Positions 8,352-17,927 are shown, counted from the stretch's first letter. The stretch is DNA of 64,000 nucleotides from Ornithinibacter sp. (GCA_029266735.1 JAQSWG010000008.1:18895-82894), one strand, 5' to 3'. The notes: generated from the letters alone by a model not told the origin. Numbers and translations are program-made.

Positions 8352-9662
8352 TCAGGCGAACTCGAGCAGCAGGTCCTCTTCGGACCAGGGTGCCGTCGGG
8401 GTCCGCAGGGCGGCGAGCGAGGGGACGCGCTCCTGGAGGCGACGGTAGACCTCGACCAGCGCCGCCTCCTGGCCCTGCCAGGAGAACTCCTCCCGGAGGG
8501 CCGCCGGGGCCGGCGCCGGCGGCGATGCCAGCACTCGGCGCAACGCGTCGCCGCACGAGGCGGGGTCGCCCTGCCGGAAGACCTCACCGAGGCGGTGCTC
8601 CCGCACGAAGGCACTCATCGCGGCGATGTCGCTCGTGACGACCGGAAGCCCTGCGTGGAGGAACTCGAACAGCTTGTTGGGTAGGGCCATGTCGTAGCTC
8701 ACCGACGTCCCGATGATGGGACTGACGGCGACGTCGGCGGTGGAGAGGTAGGCCGGCACCTCGTGTGACGGAACCGGTGGGACGAACCGCAGCCGTTCCC
8801 CCGCCCCCAGGTCACCGGCCAGCTCGAGCAACGCGCCGGCCATCGGGTGGGGGTACGGGACCGCCACCACGGCGAGCACGATCGAGGGGAGCCGGGGGAG
8901 CGCGCGGACGACGGTCTCGAGGCCGCGAGCCGCGCTGAGGGCGCCCGAGTACACGACCAGCCGCTGGTCCGTCGTGACGCCGGCCTCCGCGCGCAGGTGG
9001 CGCGACGCGCGCGGGATCGGCCACACGAGCGGGGCGTTGTAGACGACGGCCGGCGTGGTGGCCAGCCCGTGGTCGAGGCGGATCCGCTCGGCGATCCCGG
9101 GGCTGACGGTGACCACCCGGTCGGCCTCTCGAATGAACTCCCCCTCCAGGGCGGCCCACCCGTCGACGGCCCGTTGCGTCCGCGCCCCCGACACGGCGAG
9201 GCTGGCGACGTACTCGTGGGCGTCGTAGACCACCGCCGGCCCGCCGGGTGCCCCGGCGAATGCCTCGTGGACTGCGCCCAGGAGGTGGACGTCGTGGACG
9301 TGGACCACGTCCGGCACCAGGCGTCGCAGCTCGGGGACGAACGCCTTGGCGTAGGAGCGGGTCACGGGGAGGGACCGGCGCCACCTCGTCGCACGGCCGA
9401 GACGGCCCAGCCGTCGGGTCGCGGCCCACCGCGCATACCCCATGCTGGGCGCGCGAGCCGGAACGACCGGCAGTCGGGTGAAGTGCGCCCCGCCGGAGGT
9501 CGCGTCGTCACGTCGCCGACCGGGGGGTGCGACGCCGAGGACGACCACCTCGGCGCCGGCACGGGCCATCGTGTGCGCGGACTTCAGCACTCGTGCGTCG
9601 TTGACGATCCCGTTGTTGACGACCATGACCACGCGGGGCCTGGAGATGTCCGCCTCAGTCAC
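8352..9662 (-). CDS. Glycosyltransferase family 4 protein, 436 aa
   Basis: GTG at 9662 (VTEADISRPRVVMVVNN) overlaps the upstream gene by 8 bp and is preferred over the longer open frame. The enzyme has a GT-B layout: VVMVVNNGIVNDARVLKSA, PDVVHVHDVHLLGAVHEA, VVYDAHEYVAS, VVTVSPGIAERI, VVYSGALSAARGLETVV and DMALPNKLFEFLHAGLPVV. Close similarity of block order to the 6948 and 12524 products suggests duplication within the locus. It likely extends a lipid-linked repeat unit in the cytoplasm. Confidence 0.82.
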   Translation of the reverse strand: MTEADISRPRVVMVVNNGIVNDARVLKSAHTMARAGAEVVVLGVAPPGRRRDDATSGGAHFTRLPVVPARAPSMGYARWAATRRLGRLGRATRWRRSLPVTRSYAKAFVPELRRLVPDVVHVHDVHLLGAVHEAFAGAPGGPAVVYDAHEYVASLAVSGARTQRAVDGWAALEGEFIREADRVVTVSPGIAERIRLDHGLATTPAVVYNAPLVWPIPRASRHLRAEAGVTTDQRLVVYSGALSAARGLETVVRALPRLPSIVLAVVAVPYPHPMAGALLELAGDLGAGERLRFVPPVPSHEVPAYLSTADVAVSPIIGTSVSYDMALPNKLFEFLHAGLPVVTSDIAAMSAFVREHRLGEVFRQGDPASCGDALRRVLASPPAPAPAALREEFSWQGQEAALVEVYRRLQERVPSLAALRTPTAPWSEEDLLLEFA

Positions 9663-10743
9663 GCGCGAGGACCGCCTCGACCCGCGCGGCAGCGCGGTCG
9701 TAGGCCGAGCTCGCGTCCTCCCGTTGCCTGGTCCACGACACGGCTGCCTGCATCTCTGCGCGGCGCCGCTGGGGATCGGAGGCATACGCCCGAAGGGCCG
9801 AGGCCGCATCCTCGGCGTCCCGCACGACCACGCCAGCGCCCACTTCCCGGAGGAGCTGTGCCTGGCGGGGCAGGTCGGAGACGACCGGCAGGACGCCCTT
9901 GGCGAGGTACTCGTAGACCTTGGACGGCAGGGCGTCGCGGAAAGCCGGGGTGTCGTCGAGCAGCGCGAAGCCGACCCACGATCCCTCGACGACAGACCAG
10001 GCGCGCGCCGGCGGTTGTCGCCCGTGCCAGGTCACGCGCCCGACGAGATCGGGCTCGGAACAACGGCGATCGATCTCGGCGCGGTCACTGCTGCGAACCG
10101 GCCCGACGACGTCGAGTGTCCAGGGGGGCGAGGCCGCGACGGCCTCCAGCATCGTGAAGAGGCCCCGGCTGGGGCGCACGTCGCCCACGTAACAGGCCCG
10201 AGGGGCGTCCCCGTGAGGGCCCGGCCCTCCCACGAGATGGCCGTCGGCCTCGTTGCGCAGGATGAAGCGCTCCCTTGCCTGCAGGGGCGGCACGTGGTCG
10301 TCGGACACGAGGGTGAGCGCCGACGTCCGCGCAGCGCGCATGGCAGCAGCGACGACGACGCGAGCCCCCAGTGCGGTGACGCCGAGGGGCCAGTCGCGGT
10401 CCTGCACCAGTCGTGCGTAGTCCTCGTGCACGTCCGCGACCACCCGGCGATGCCGCAGCGTGCCCACGACGCGGGCGGCGACGAGCGCGTCGGGGTCCAG
10501 GGTGAGGAGCACCCGGCCACGGGCGCGTGCGCTGTAGCGCACGGCGAGCACCGCCCGCGACGCGAAACCGGGTCGCGGCGAGGTCGTGAGGAGCACGCCG
10601 TCCGGTCCGTCGCTCGCCTCCCCCAGGCCGAGCACCTCGACGGAGAGGCCGCGGCGGAGCAGGGCGCCGCACAGCCGGTGCAGCCGGGCGTCCGCCACGT
10701 CATGACCCGAGGTCACGATGCTGACGTCGACCGGTCGGCTCAC
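9655..10743 (-). CDS. Glycosyltransferase, GT-B fold, 362 aa
   Basis: GTG at 10743 overlaps the stop of the ABC ATPase gene as GTGA; translation begins VSRPVDVSIVTSGHDVADARLHR. GT-B marks are VVADVHEDYARLVQD, RACYVGDVRPSRGLFTML, and ALPSKVYEYLAKGVLPVVSD. It is somewhat shorter than its two neighbours and its N-terminal domain is divergent. It belongs to the reverse-strand run GT2/GT4/ABC/GT/GT, so it probably acts on the polymer exported by the ABC transporter. Confidence 0.78.
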   Translation of the reverse strand: MSRPVDVSIVTSGHDVADARLHRLCGALLRRGLSVEVLGLGEASDGPDGVLLTTSPRPGFASRAVLAVRYSARARGRVLLTLDPDALVAARVVGTLRHRRVVADVHEDYARLVQDRDWPLGVTALGARVVVAAAMRAARTSALTLVSDDHVPPLQARERFILRNEADGHLVGGPGPHGDAPRACYVGDVRPSRGLFTMLEAVAASPPWTLDVVGPVRSSDRAEIDRRCSEPDLVGRVTWHGRQPPARAWSVVEGSWVGFALLDDTPAFRDALPSKVYEYLAKGVLPVVSDLPRQAQLLREVGAGVVVRDAEDAASALRAYASDPQRRRAEMQAAVSWTRQREDASSAYDRAAARVEAVLARD

Positions 10744-11570
10744 AGGTCCTCGAGGGAGAAGGCGTCCTCGCCGACCTCGAGGAACTTGGTGTAGCCGGCG
10801 ACCACCTCCTCGGGAGAGCCCTGCAGCATGAGCTCGCCCTTGTGCAGCCAGATCGCCGCGTTGCACATCTCCTTGACGCTCGCCAGGGCGTGGCTGACGA
10901 GGAACATGGCCCGCGCTGTCGTCATCAGCTCGTGCATCTTCTCGGCGGCCTTCTTCTTGAACTTCGCGTCGCCGGCCGACAGCGCCTCGTCGATCATGAG
11001 GATGTCCGGGTCCATGTGCACGGACACCGCGAACGCGAGGCGGCTGCGCATGCCCGAGGAGTAGGTGCGGATCGGCAGGTCCATGAAGTCTCCGAGCTCG
11101 GCGAACTCGGCGATGTCGTGCGCGCGCTCGTCCACCTGGCGACGGGTCAGACCGTTCGCGAGCCCTCCGAGGACGACGTTCTCCGTCCCGGACAGGTTGG
11201 GGTTGAAGCCGACGCCGAGGGCCAGCAGCGCGCTGATCCGGCCATGGACCTCGATCCGACCGCTCGTGGGAGGGAGGATGCCGCCCAGCGTCCTGATGAG
11301 GGTCGACTTCCCGGCACCGTTGGCTCCCACGATGCCGAGCGAGGTGCCCACCGGCACCTCGAAGCTGACGTTCTTGAGCGCCTGGACCTCCCGCACCGCC
11401 CGTTCTCCCCGGCCGAGCCGCACCACGGCGGTCTTGAACGTGGGGGTGCGCTCGAACGTCGTGCGGTAGGTGACGGAGACGTTCTGCACCCGAACCGCGA
11501 CGTCGTCGACGGGCAGCGGTGCGGCGACGGCATCCGGCGCGCGACTCTCAGAGGCGAACAGCGAACTCAC
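10740..11570 (-). CDS. Polysaccharide ABC exporter ATP-binding protein (Wzt/TagH-like)
   Basis: This single 276-residue ABC domain has Walker A GANGAGKST (82-90), signature YSSGMRSRLAF, Walker B ILMIDEALSAGD and switch His in FLVSHAL. The segment SALLALGVGFNPNLSGTENV is diagnostic for the Wzt/RfbE/TagH group that exports lipid-linked polysaccharide or teichoic acid. There is no C-terminal carbohydrate-binding extension, so export probably does not require a terminal modification signal. GTG at 11570 lies 23 bases inside the permease gene. Confidence 0.9.
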   Translation of the reverse strand: MSSLFASESRAPDAVAAPLPVDDVAVRVQNVSVTYRTTFERTPTFKTAVVRLGRGERAVREVQALKNVSFEVPVGTSLGIVGANGAGKSTLIRTLGGILPPTSGRIEVHGRISALLALGVGFNPNLSGTENVVLGGLANGLTRRQVDERAHDIAEFAELGDFMDLPIRTYSSGMRSRLAFAVSVHMDPDILMIDEALSAGDAKFKKKAAEKMHELMTTARAMFLVSHALASVKEMCNAAIWLHKGELMLQGSPEEVVAGYTKFLEVGEDAFSLEDL

Positions 11571-12453
11571 GCTCCCTCGACATGAAGTACAGGAAGCCGA
11601 CGACGACGGCGGCGACCGCCCAGCCGGCAGCCATGACCCAGATCCCGGGCGGTGGGACGTCTCCGCGGACGAGGAGGTCGGTGAACCCGCCGAGGATGGA
11701 GTAGAGCGGGTTGAACTTCAGGAAGGGTGCGAGTCGCGCAGGAACCTCCTCGATGAACCACAGCACGGGGCTGAGGTACAGCCAGATCCGCAGGAAGTAC
11801 GGCAGGAAGCTCGTCGTGTCCCGGAAGTACACCTGGAGGGTGGCGAACATCGCCGCCATCCCCGCGGCGAAGACGACCATGCACCCCATGAAGTAGACCG
11901 CGAGCACCATCGTCCACGACCAGGGCAGCCCCATGGCGGCGTGGATGACGAAGTACACCACGAGCGGCGGGAGGAAGCGGAAGAAGGCGGTTCGAACGGC
12001 CGACATGGGCATCAGCAGCCGCGGGAACGCCATGTTGCCGATGAGGGCACCACCACCGACGACCGACCGTGCGCCGGTGGTGAGCGCCCCGGAGATGAAG
12101 TAGAAGGCGAAGATGCCGGCGGTGAGGTGGGCGAAGAAGGGCCCGGGCTCGTCCCGCGGCGCGAGGATGAAGAGGAGGACGAAGTAGACGGCCGCGAGCA
12201 GCAGCGGGTTGAGGACGAGCCAGATCTGCCCGAAGAACGTCCGGGTGTTCGCCGAGCGCATCTCCGCACGGGACAGCTCGGCGGCGAACGGGCGCCGGTG
12301 CCACAGCTCACGGAAGTAGGGGACGAGTGGGGGCAGTCCCACCCGGTGAGGCTCGTACACCTGCACGTCGCTGAGGTAACCCGACTTGCTGGCTCGGTCC
12401 ACGGCCGCCTTGTTGGCCGCGTGGTCGGCCGCCGACATGCCGGCGCTTGGCAT
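11548..12453 (-). CDS. Polysaccharide ABC exporter permease (Wzm/TagG-like)
   Basis: The 301-residue ABC-2 type permease has a cytoplasmic N-terminus of about 70 residues ending ELWHRRPFAAELSRAEMRSANTR, then about six membrane segments (AAVYFVLLFILA, FAFYFISGAL, RFLPPLVVYFVI, MVLAVYFMGCMVVF, IWLYLSPVLWF, WVMAAGWAVAAVVVGFLYF). It pairs with the ATPase immediately downstream to move undecaprenyl-linked glycan across the membrane. ATG at 12453 follows AGGTGA at 4 bases; ATG at 12438 is an alternative start 5 codons in. Confidence 0.9.
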   Translation of the reverse strand: MPSAGMSAADHAANKAAVDRASKSGYLSDVQVYEPHRVGLPPLVPYFRELWHRRPFAAELSRAEMRSANTRTFFGQIWLVLNPLLLAAVYFVLLFILAPRDEPGPFFAHLTAGIFAFYFISGALTTGARSVVGGGALIGNMAFPRLLMPMSAVRTAFFRFLPPLVVYFVIHAAMGLPWSWTMVLAVYFMGCMVVFAAGMAAMFATLQVYFRDTTSFLPYFLRIWLYLSPVLWFIEEVPARLAPFLKFNPLYSILGGFTDLLVRGDVPPPGIWVMAAGWAVAAVVVGFLYFMSREREFAVRL

Positions 12454-12523
12454 ACGGTCACCTGTCTTCCTGCTGTGGGCGGGGGGCGGGGGCGCGACCT
12501 CCGGCGCACCACGACCCGACTGG

Positions 12524-13693
12524 TCAGTGTAGAGGACCCGCGACGGCTCCTCCGCTGAGGTGGAGCGAGACCAGGCGGGCGGCGTCGCGGGCCCAGGTGA
12601 GCTGCTCCCTGGCCCGGGCCACCCGTCGCAGGTACTCACCGTGGCCGTCGACCAGCTCTCGACAGGCCCGCACGAGGTCCGCTGGGTCCCCGGGTCGGTA
12701 CAGGGTCCCCAGGCCGTGCTCCCGGACGAGCCCCGCCAGCTCACCGACGTCCGTCGCGACGACCGGGACCCCGAGGCTCACCGCGTGGAAGACCTTGTTG
12801 GGAAGGGCCAGTCGATGGTTCTCCCAGCGGTCGCTGTGGGTCACCAGGGCAGCGCCCGCGGCGGCCAGCTCCACGTCGAGGTCGGCGACGGGGACCGGGG
12901 GTCGGACCTCGCAGGATCGCGCGTCGAAACGGGAGAGCCAGTGGTCGTCCGCCGGCCCGCGGAGGACCATCGGGAGCCCGACCTGGTCGCTGGCGGCCGC
13001 GACGACCTCCAGCTCCCGATCGGCAGCCAGCCGACCGGCATACAGGAAGGCGGTGGGCGGTGACGACACCGTCACCGCATACGCCGGCTCGGGGAACGTG
13101 TTGCGCACCACCGTGATCTCCGGCCATCGCGGGTGGTCCCGCCGCAGCGCCCGGGCGACGCCCTCGCCGACGGTGATGACCGCGGTGGCCCGCTCCCCGA
13201 GGCGGTCCTCCTCGCGCGCCTCGCGACGACGCAGCAGTGGCGCCGGCCGACCCTCGACCGGCCGTCCGACCCAGTACTCGTGGGTGTCGTAGACCAGGGG
13301 GCAGCCCCACTCCTGCGCCAGGGCGGAGCCGACCGGCAGGGCCGTGAAGTCGTGGGCGTGGACCACGTCGGGTGCTCCGTGCGTCGCCGCCCAGGTGCGG
13401 CCCGCGGCGAGGGCCTCGTGGCGCCAGGCAGACAGACGGCGCCGCACGTGCACCGGCAGCAGCGCCCAGCGAGCCAGCCGCTCCGGGGCGGTCAGCTCGC
13501 GCTGCCGGGCGGCCGAGCTGGGAGGCGCTCCGCAGGACTCCACCGTCACGCCCTCTGGGGGCACGAAGCCGGCAGGAACACCGCGGCCGATGATGTGCAC
13601 CCGACGGCCCGCAGCGACCAGCGCCGACGCCTCGCGCAGCACGCGGGTGTCCGTGGACACGCCGGTCCAGACGAGCATCAGCACCTGCTGCAC
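12524..13693 (-). CDS. Glycosyltransferase family 4 protein, 389 aa
   Basis: GTG at 13693 follows AGGAG by 5 bases, giving start VQQVLMLVWTGVSTDTRVLRE; ATG at 13678 is another option. GT-B features are PDVVHAHDFTALPVGSAL, LVYDTHEYWVGRPVEG, TAFLYAGRLAADRELEVV and HRLALPNKVFHAVSLGVPVVATD. It shares block order with the 6948 and 8352 enzymes. It precedes the Wzm/Wzt pair but a 70-base gap to wzm suggests the exporter may also have its own promoter. Confidence 0.8.
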   Translation of the reverse strand: MQQVLMLVWTGVSTDTRVLREASALVAAGRRVHIIGRGVPAGFVPPEGVTVESCGAPPSSAARQRELTAPERLARWALLPVHVRRRLSAWRHEALAAGRTWAATHGAPDVVHAHDFTALPVGSALAQEWGCPLVYDTHEYWVGRPVEGRPAPLLRRREAREEDRLGERATAVITVGEGVARALRRDHPRWPEITVVRNTFPEPAYAVTVSSPPTAFLYAGRLAADRELEVVAAASDQVGLPMVLRGPADDHWLSRFDARSCEVRPPVPVADLDVELAAAGAALVTHSDRWENHRLALPNKVFHAVSLGVPVVATDVGELAGLVREHGLGTLYRPGDPADLVRACRELVDGHGEYLRRVARAREQLTWARDAARLVSLHLSGGAVAGPLH

Positions 13694-13760
13694 GCGGACT
13701 CCTGGACGGTCGGGACACCCGGCACCGGCAGGCGGCGCCGGCCCGAGCCTAGCGACGGGC

Positions 13761-14729
13761 TCAGGTGGCACCCCACGACCAGTGCATCGTGGCGAGTACC
13801 GGCCCGGCGAGGAGGCGGGTCGCGAGCGGCTCCCGCCGGGTGATGACGACCCCGCCGACGGCGACCGCTGCGGCGTACGCGACAGGCACGGCGAGGGCCG
13901 GCCGCCAGGCCAGTCCCAGGACCGTCGCTGCGGTCGTGCCCACGACCATGGCAGGGGCGGCAAGGTAGCGGGCGGTCACCGTGCCCCGGTGGGCACCGAC
14001 CACCACTCGTCGCCACTGGCCGTACTGGAAGTACTGCCGGGCCAGGCTGGGGATCGTCGCCCGGGGCCGGTAGGTCACTCGCAGGTCCGGCGTGAACCAC
14101 ACCGTCCCTCCGCTGGCCCGGATCCGGTGGTTGAGCTCCCAGTCCTGGGCGCGCGTGAACCGGGGGTCGTAGCCACCCACCCGCTCCAGGGCGGAGCGAC
14201 GGAAGGCCCCGAGGTAGACGGTGTCGACCGCGGCAGCGGCTCCTCCGGTGTGGAAGCGCGAGGCACCGACCCCGAGCGGGCTGCGCATGGCGGCCGCGAC
14301 TGCCCGCTCGAAGGCCGTCACCCCTCGGGCGTCCATCGTCCCGCCCACGTTGTCGGCCCCCGTCGCCTCGAGCTCCGCGACGGCTCGCGACACGTAGTCC
14401 ATGGGGATCTCGGAGTGACCGTCGACCCGCACGACGACGTCGCCCGCGGAGGCCGCGATCGCGGCGTTCAGACCGTCCGGGGTGCGGCCGGACGGGTTGC
14501 GGACGATCGTCACCCGGCCGTCCGACGCTGCCAGCTCGGTCGCCACGGCGTCAGTGCGGTCACGGGACGGGCCGAGCGCGAGCACGACGTCCAAGGCACC
14601 GGGCCAGTCCTGGTCGAGCACCTGGCGAACCGCTGCGGCCAGGTGACGCTCCTCGTCGAGGACCGGCATGATGACGGAGACCGTCGGCCGGCGCGTCGCC
14701 GAGGACTCCTCGTGGATCACGTCGGTCAT
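13761..14729 (-). CDS. Glycosyltransferase family 2 protein with C-terminal membrane segments, 322 aa
   Basis: The GT-A domain is complete: VSVIMPVLDEERHLAAAV, the DxD-like VVRVDGHSEIP, GADNVGGTMDARG, and the ED-like acceptor motif RAQDWELNHRIRASG. Two hydrophobic helices follow (AMVVGTTAATVLGLAWR and VAYAAAVAVGGVVI). This is the arrangement of ExoA/succinoglycan-type and related polysaccharide glycosyltransferases, which act at the membrane. ATG at 14729 is preferred. It heads the reverse-strand glycan operon together with the LCP gene 70 bases upstream. Confidence 0.83.
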   Translation of the reverse strand: MTDVIHEESSATRRPTVSVIMPVLDEERHLAAAVRQVLDQDWPGALDVVLALGPSRDRTDAVATELAASDGRVTIVRNPSGRTPDGLNAAIAASAGDVVVRVDGHSEIPMDYVSRAVAELEATGADNVGGTMDARGVTAFERAVAAAMRSPLGVGASRFHTGGAAAAVDTVYLGAFRRSALERVGGYDPRFTRAQDWELNHRIRASGGTVWFTPDLRVTYRPRATIPSLARQYFQYGQWRRVVVGAHRGTVTARYLAAPAMVVGTTAATVLGLAWRPALAVPVAYAAAVAVGGVVITRREPLATRLLAGPVLATMHWSWGAT

Positions 14730-14799
14730 GGCGACTCATCATCCCCCAGCCAGGCGGAGTGGCGCCCGGCCAGGCCTCCGGCCGGTGCACGGCATCCGG

Positions 14800-16323
14800 T
14801 CAACCCGCGGCGCAGACCTGGGCGAGGTCACCCGTGTTCGCGTCGGGGTCGCTTCCCGGGCGCTCCATCACCGCAGGGGTGCTCGGTGTCGGCGTGGGCC
14901 CCGCGACGGGCGGCGACGCCGTGGCCGCGGGAGCCGGCGCCGCGGTCGTCCCGGAGCCGTCCGCCTCGTCCGCGCCGTCCTCGGATGCCGCGATGGCGCG
15001 TGCCACGGTGGCCCGAACCTTCTCCGGGTCGTAGTCCCACGGCTGGATGAGCGGGGGGACGAAGTTGACCGAGGTGATGGGCTGCTGCTTTGTGCGCACC
15101 GCGAGGTCGGCGAGGCGTGCGAGAGCCGACTGGGGAATGTCCGTGCGGATCACCCCTTCCGTTGCGGCGACGATGTCGGCGAAGTTCAGCAGCACGGTCT
15201 TCGGGTCGAGCTGGTTCACGAGCGCGGTGACGACGCACCGCTGACGCGCCATCCGCTCGTAGTTGGTCGACGCCTTGCGGCTCCGGGCGTACCAGAGGGC
15301 GTGGTATCCGTCGAGGCGCTGCGCGCCCGGCTCGATGTAGCCCGAGACCTTGGACGCCCCTCCCCCGATCGGCGTCCGGCGCTGCACGGTGATGTCGAGG
15401 CCACCCACCGCGTCGATGAGCCCCCGGAAGCCCTTGAGGTCGACGAGGACGTAGTACTGCACGTCCAGCCCGGACAGGGCCTCGACCGCTTCCCTCGTGG
15501 CGAGCACTCCGGGGTCCGCCGTGCCCGCGGGGAACCGTTTCGCGTTCTCGTGCGCCCAGGTGTACAGGCCGTTGAGCAGGCACTCGTCACCGCAGGTCCA
15601 CCCCTCCGGCAGAAGTCCCGCCATGACCGAGCCCTCGCGGAAGCGGATGTGCTCGGTCTCCCGGGAGAAGCCGAAGAGCACGGCGCGGCCGGTGTCGGCG
15701 TCCACGCTGGCCAGCTGGATGCTGTCGGGTCGCGTGCCGACGCGGTTGGCCCCGGAGTCTCCGCCCAGCAGCAGGATGTTGTACCTGCCGTCGGCCGCGT
15801 CGACCGCCTCCCCGGAGGCGAAGACCGTCGTGACGGCGTCGCGCACCGCACCGACGCTGCGTCCCGCGTAGGCCGTGGCCGCGGGTGCCAGGAGAGCCGC
15901 CGCGGTCATGACCGCCAGCCAGCGCCGCGTGCGCAGTGATGCGTCCTGGGGCCGGCCCAGCCGCCAGGCGTCCACGATGAGGATCGCCCAGAGGACGGCG
16001 AACCCGTAGAGGGCCCACTCCAGCACGGCCAGCACCCAGCGGTGCGAGACCACGGTGATGGCCGCCGACCGCGAGACCAGCGCCAGCAGGCCGACGAGGA
16101 CCGCGACGACGACGGCGGTGACGACGACGCGCAGCGCGAACCGGCCCAGCCGGCGGTCCCCGGCGACGAGCTGGGCGGACCCGGGGACGACGAGGGTCAT
16201 GACGATGAGGGTGATGGCCCGGCGCCGTTGCAGCCGCGCCCGCGCCCGGTCGCGGGTGTCGACCGATATCTGGGGCTCGACGCCACGCCGGTCGAGCACG
16301 GCAGACCTCGACGCTCGCTCCAT
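14800..16323 (-). CDS. LytR-CpsA-Psr (LCP) family wall-polymer ligase, 507 aa
   Basis: LCP proteins transfer undecaprenyl-linked glycans to peptidoglycan or another wall acceptor outside the membrane. This one has about four N-terminal hydrophobic segments (residues 37-150), more than the usual single one, then an LCP domain starting YNILLLGGDSGANRVGTRPDSIQLASVD, with the pyrophosphate-binding Arg residues in FSRET and YARSRK. It ends in an Ala/Pro/Thr-rich tail. It lies upstream of the GT2 gene and is divergent from a second LCP gene. ATG at 16323 has a -10-like GATACT 8 bases upstream. Confidence 0.88.
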   Translation of the reverse strand: MERASRSAVLDRRGVEPQISVDTRDRARARLQRRRAITLIVMTLVVPGSAQLVAGDRRLGRFALRVVVTAVVVAVLVGLLALVSRSAAITVVSHRWVLAVLEWALYGFAVLWAILIVDAWRLGRPQDASLRTRRWLAVMTAAALLAPAATAYAGRSVGAVRDAVTTVFASGEAVDAADGRYNILLLGGDSGANRVGTRPDSIQLASVDADTGRAVLFGFSRETEHIRFREGSVMAGLLPEGWTCGDECLLNGLYTWAHENAKRFPAGTADPGVLATREAVEALSGLDVQYYVLVDLKGFRGLIDAVGGLDITVQRRTPIGGGASKVSGYIEPGAQRLDGYHALWYARSRKASTNYERMARQRCVVTALVNQLDPKTVLLNFADIVAATEGVIRTDIPQSALARLADLAVRTKQQPITSVNFVPPLIQPWDYDPEKVRATVARAIAASEDGADEADGSGTTAAPAPAATASPPVAGPTPTPSTPAVMERPGSDPDANTGDLAQVCAAG

Positions 16324-16331
16324 GATCGACC

Positions 16332-16337
16332 AGTATC
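16332..16337 (-). promoter_or_regulatory. -10 element GATACT for LCP gene, almost leaderless
   Basis: GATACT on the reverse strand ends 8 bases before the ATG at 16323, which would place the transcription start within a few bases of the start codon. Confidence 0.45.
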
Positions 16338-16429
16338 GATCAGCCCGGCACGCCCGGCGTTGAGGCGATGAGGAGCGGTGTGTCGCGGCGGTGTCCGGAG
16401 CGGTTGGTCACCTGTCGCGTGGAGCAGGG

Positions 16430-16435
16430 GACAAT
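16430..16435 (+). promoter_or_regulatory. -10 element GACAAT, leaderless LCP transcript
   Basis: GACAAT ends 6 bases before ATG 16442, the spacing expected for leaderless transcription. TTGGTC at 16404-16409 could act as -35 but with a long 20-base spacer. The same GACAAT/6-base layout precedes the antiporter gene at 33919. Confidence 0.5.
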
Positions 16436-16441
16436 GGGTGG

Positions 16442-17773
16442 ATGCCGGCCTCCGACGACTCGCGCGCCCGTCCCATCCCGATCTCCCCGGGTGGGGGGGA
16501 GGATGACGACGTCTACGTCGTCGACACGAGGGTTCGGGGTCGGCGTGGACCGCGCGTCCTCACCCGCGGTCGCATGGCACGGCCGGATGCCGGGTCGTCG
16601 ACATCCGGGCCTCCGCCCGCCACCCGGGCGGCCGTAGCCCGGCCGGCACCGGCGCGCCCAGCCGCTGCTCCGGCATCCGGCCCACCTCCGCCGCCCATGG
16701 ACCCCCGCGCCTACGACGAGTTCGGCCGGCCGGTCCCCCCCGCGTCGGTGCCCGGACGTCCGGCCGCGCCGCGCGGCCCCAGGTCGAGGAGGGGCGGTCG
16801 GCGTCCGTGGCTGCGGGTGGTCCTGCTCCTGCTCGCGGCCTGGCTGGCCTTCGTCGTCATCACCCCCCTCCACGCCTGGGCCGCGGTGTCGCGGGTGGAC
16901 ACCGAGCCCCAGGGGGACCGACCTGCGGCGGGCTCGGGCAGCACGTACCTGCTCGTGGGCTCGGACAGCAGGGAAGGCCTCAGTGCGGAGGACCGCTCCC
17001 GGCTCGGCACGGGCAGCTCGGAGGGACGTCGCACCGACTCGATCATCCTCGTCCACGTCCCTTCGGGCGGTGGCAAACCCGCCCTCATCTCGGTCCCCCG
17101 CGACAGCTACCTCGAGATCCCCGGTGAGGGGAGGAACAAGGTCAACGCCGCCTTCGCCATCGGCGGCCCGGCACTTCTCGTGGCGACGCTGGAGGACGCG
17201 ACCGGGCTCCGCATCGACGGGTACGTCGAGATCGGCTTCGGGGGGTTCGCATCGGTGGTCGACAGCCTCGGCGGCGTGGAGATGTGCCTGCCGAAGGCCC
17301 TGGCCGACGAGAAGGCCCACATCGACCTGCCGGCGGGGTGCCAGACCCTGGACGGCGCGAACGCCCTCGGCTACGTGCGTGCTCGGTACTCGGACCCTCG
17401 CGGGGACCTGGGCCGTGCCGAGCGGCAGAGACAGTTCCTCGGTGCGGTGATGCGCCAGGCCGCCACCCCGTCCACGGTGCTCATCCCCACCCGGTGGTGG
17501 CAGTTCACGCACTCCGCGGCGGAGGGCGTGCTCGTCGGCGAGGACACCTCCGTCGTCGACGCGGCCCGCATCCTGTCGACGATGCGCAAGGTGTCGTCGG
17601 ACGAGGCCCTCAGTCTCGTCGTCCCCGTCGCGTCCACGAACGCCTCGACGTCGGCGGGAAGCGCCGTCCTGTGGGACGACGAGCGGGCTGGAGCCCTGTT
17701 CACGATGCTCCGCGAGGGCACTCCCCTCGAGGTGCCGCCGGAGGGCACCGACGGCAAGCCGACCGGCGGGTGA
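16442..17773 (+). CDS. LytR-CpsA-Psr family protein, 443 aa
   Basis: A long cytoplasmic Pro/Arg-rich N-terminus (about 115 residues) is followed by one membrane helix (WLRVVLLLLAAWLAFVVI) and an LCP domain: STYLLVGSDSREGL, RRTDSIILVHVPSGG, VPRDSYLEIPG, LGGVEMCLP, YVRARYSDPRGDLGRAERQ. These Arg and Asp residues bind polyprenyl pyrophosphate and Mg in the family. ATG 16442 is chosen because of the promoter spacing; GTG 16391 would give 17 more residues. It probably attaches the locus polysaccharide, or teichoic-like polymer, to peptidoglycan. Confidence 0.87.
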   Translation: MPASDDSRARPIPISPGGGEDDDVYVVDTRVRGRRGPRVLTRGRMARPDAGSSTSGPPPATRAAVARPAPARPAAAPASGPPPPPMDPRAYDEFGRPVPPASVPGRPAAPRGPRSRRGGRRPWLRVVLLLLAAWLAFVVITPLHAWAAVSRVDTEPQGDRPAAGSGSTYLLVGSDSREGLSAEDRSRLGTGSSEGRRTDSIILVHVPSGGGKPALISVPRDSYLEIPGEGRNKVNAAFAIGGPALLVATLEDATGLRIDGYVEIGFGGFASVVDSLGGVEMCLPKALADEKAHIDLPAGCQTLDGANALGYVRARYSDPRGDLGRAERQRQFLGAVMRQAATPSTVLIPTRWWQFTHSAAEGVLVGEDTSVVDAARILSTMRKVSSDEALSLVVPVASTNASTSAGSAVLWDDERAGALFTMLREGTPLEVPPEGTDGKPTGG

Positions 17774-17866
17774 CGGCCGACGAGCAGCGATCGGTCGGTG
17801 TCCTTGCGGCGGCGCCTGGCACCGCCGCACGGGCGGTCGCGTGCGAGGGATCCCGCTGGGCGCCGC

Positions 17867-17872
17867 TACACT
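17867..17872 (+). promoter_or_regulatory. -10 element TACACT upstream of third LCP gene
   Basis: TACACT lies 55 bases before GTG 17928, which has an SD GGAGGAG. This would give a leader of about 48 bases. No clear -35 is visible. Confidence 0.4.
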
Positions 17873-17927
17873 CGTCGCCGGAGCGTGGCCCGGTCATCAC
17901 CGCGGCACAGGGACTGGAGGAGCGAGT

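Noticed and set aside
11548..11570. Frameshift between wzm-like and wzt-like genes because of a 23-bp overlap
   Set aside because: Both proteins are complete with normal ends and starts; the overlap is simply longer than the usual 4 bp.
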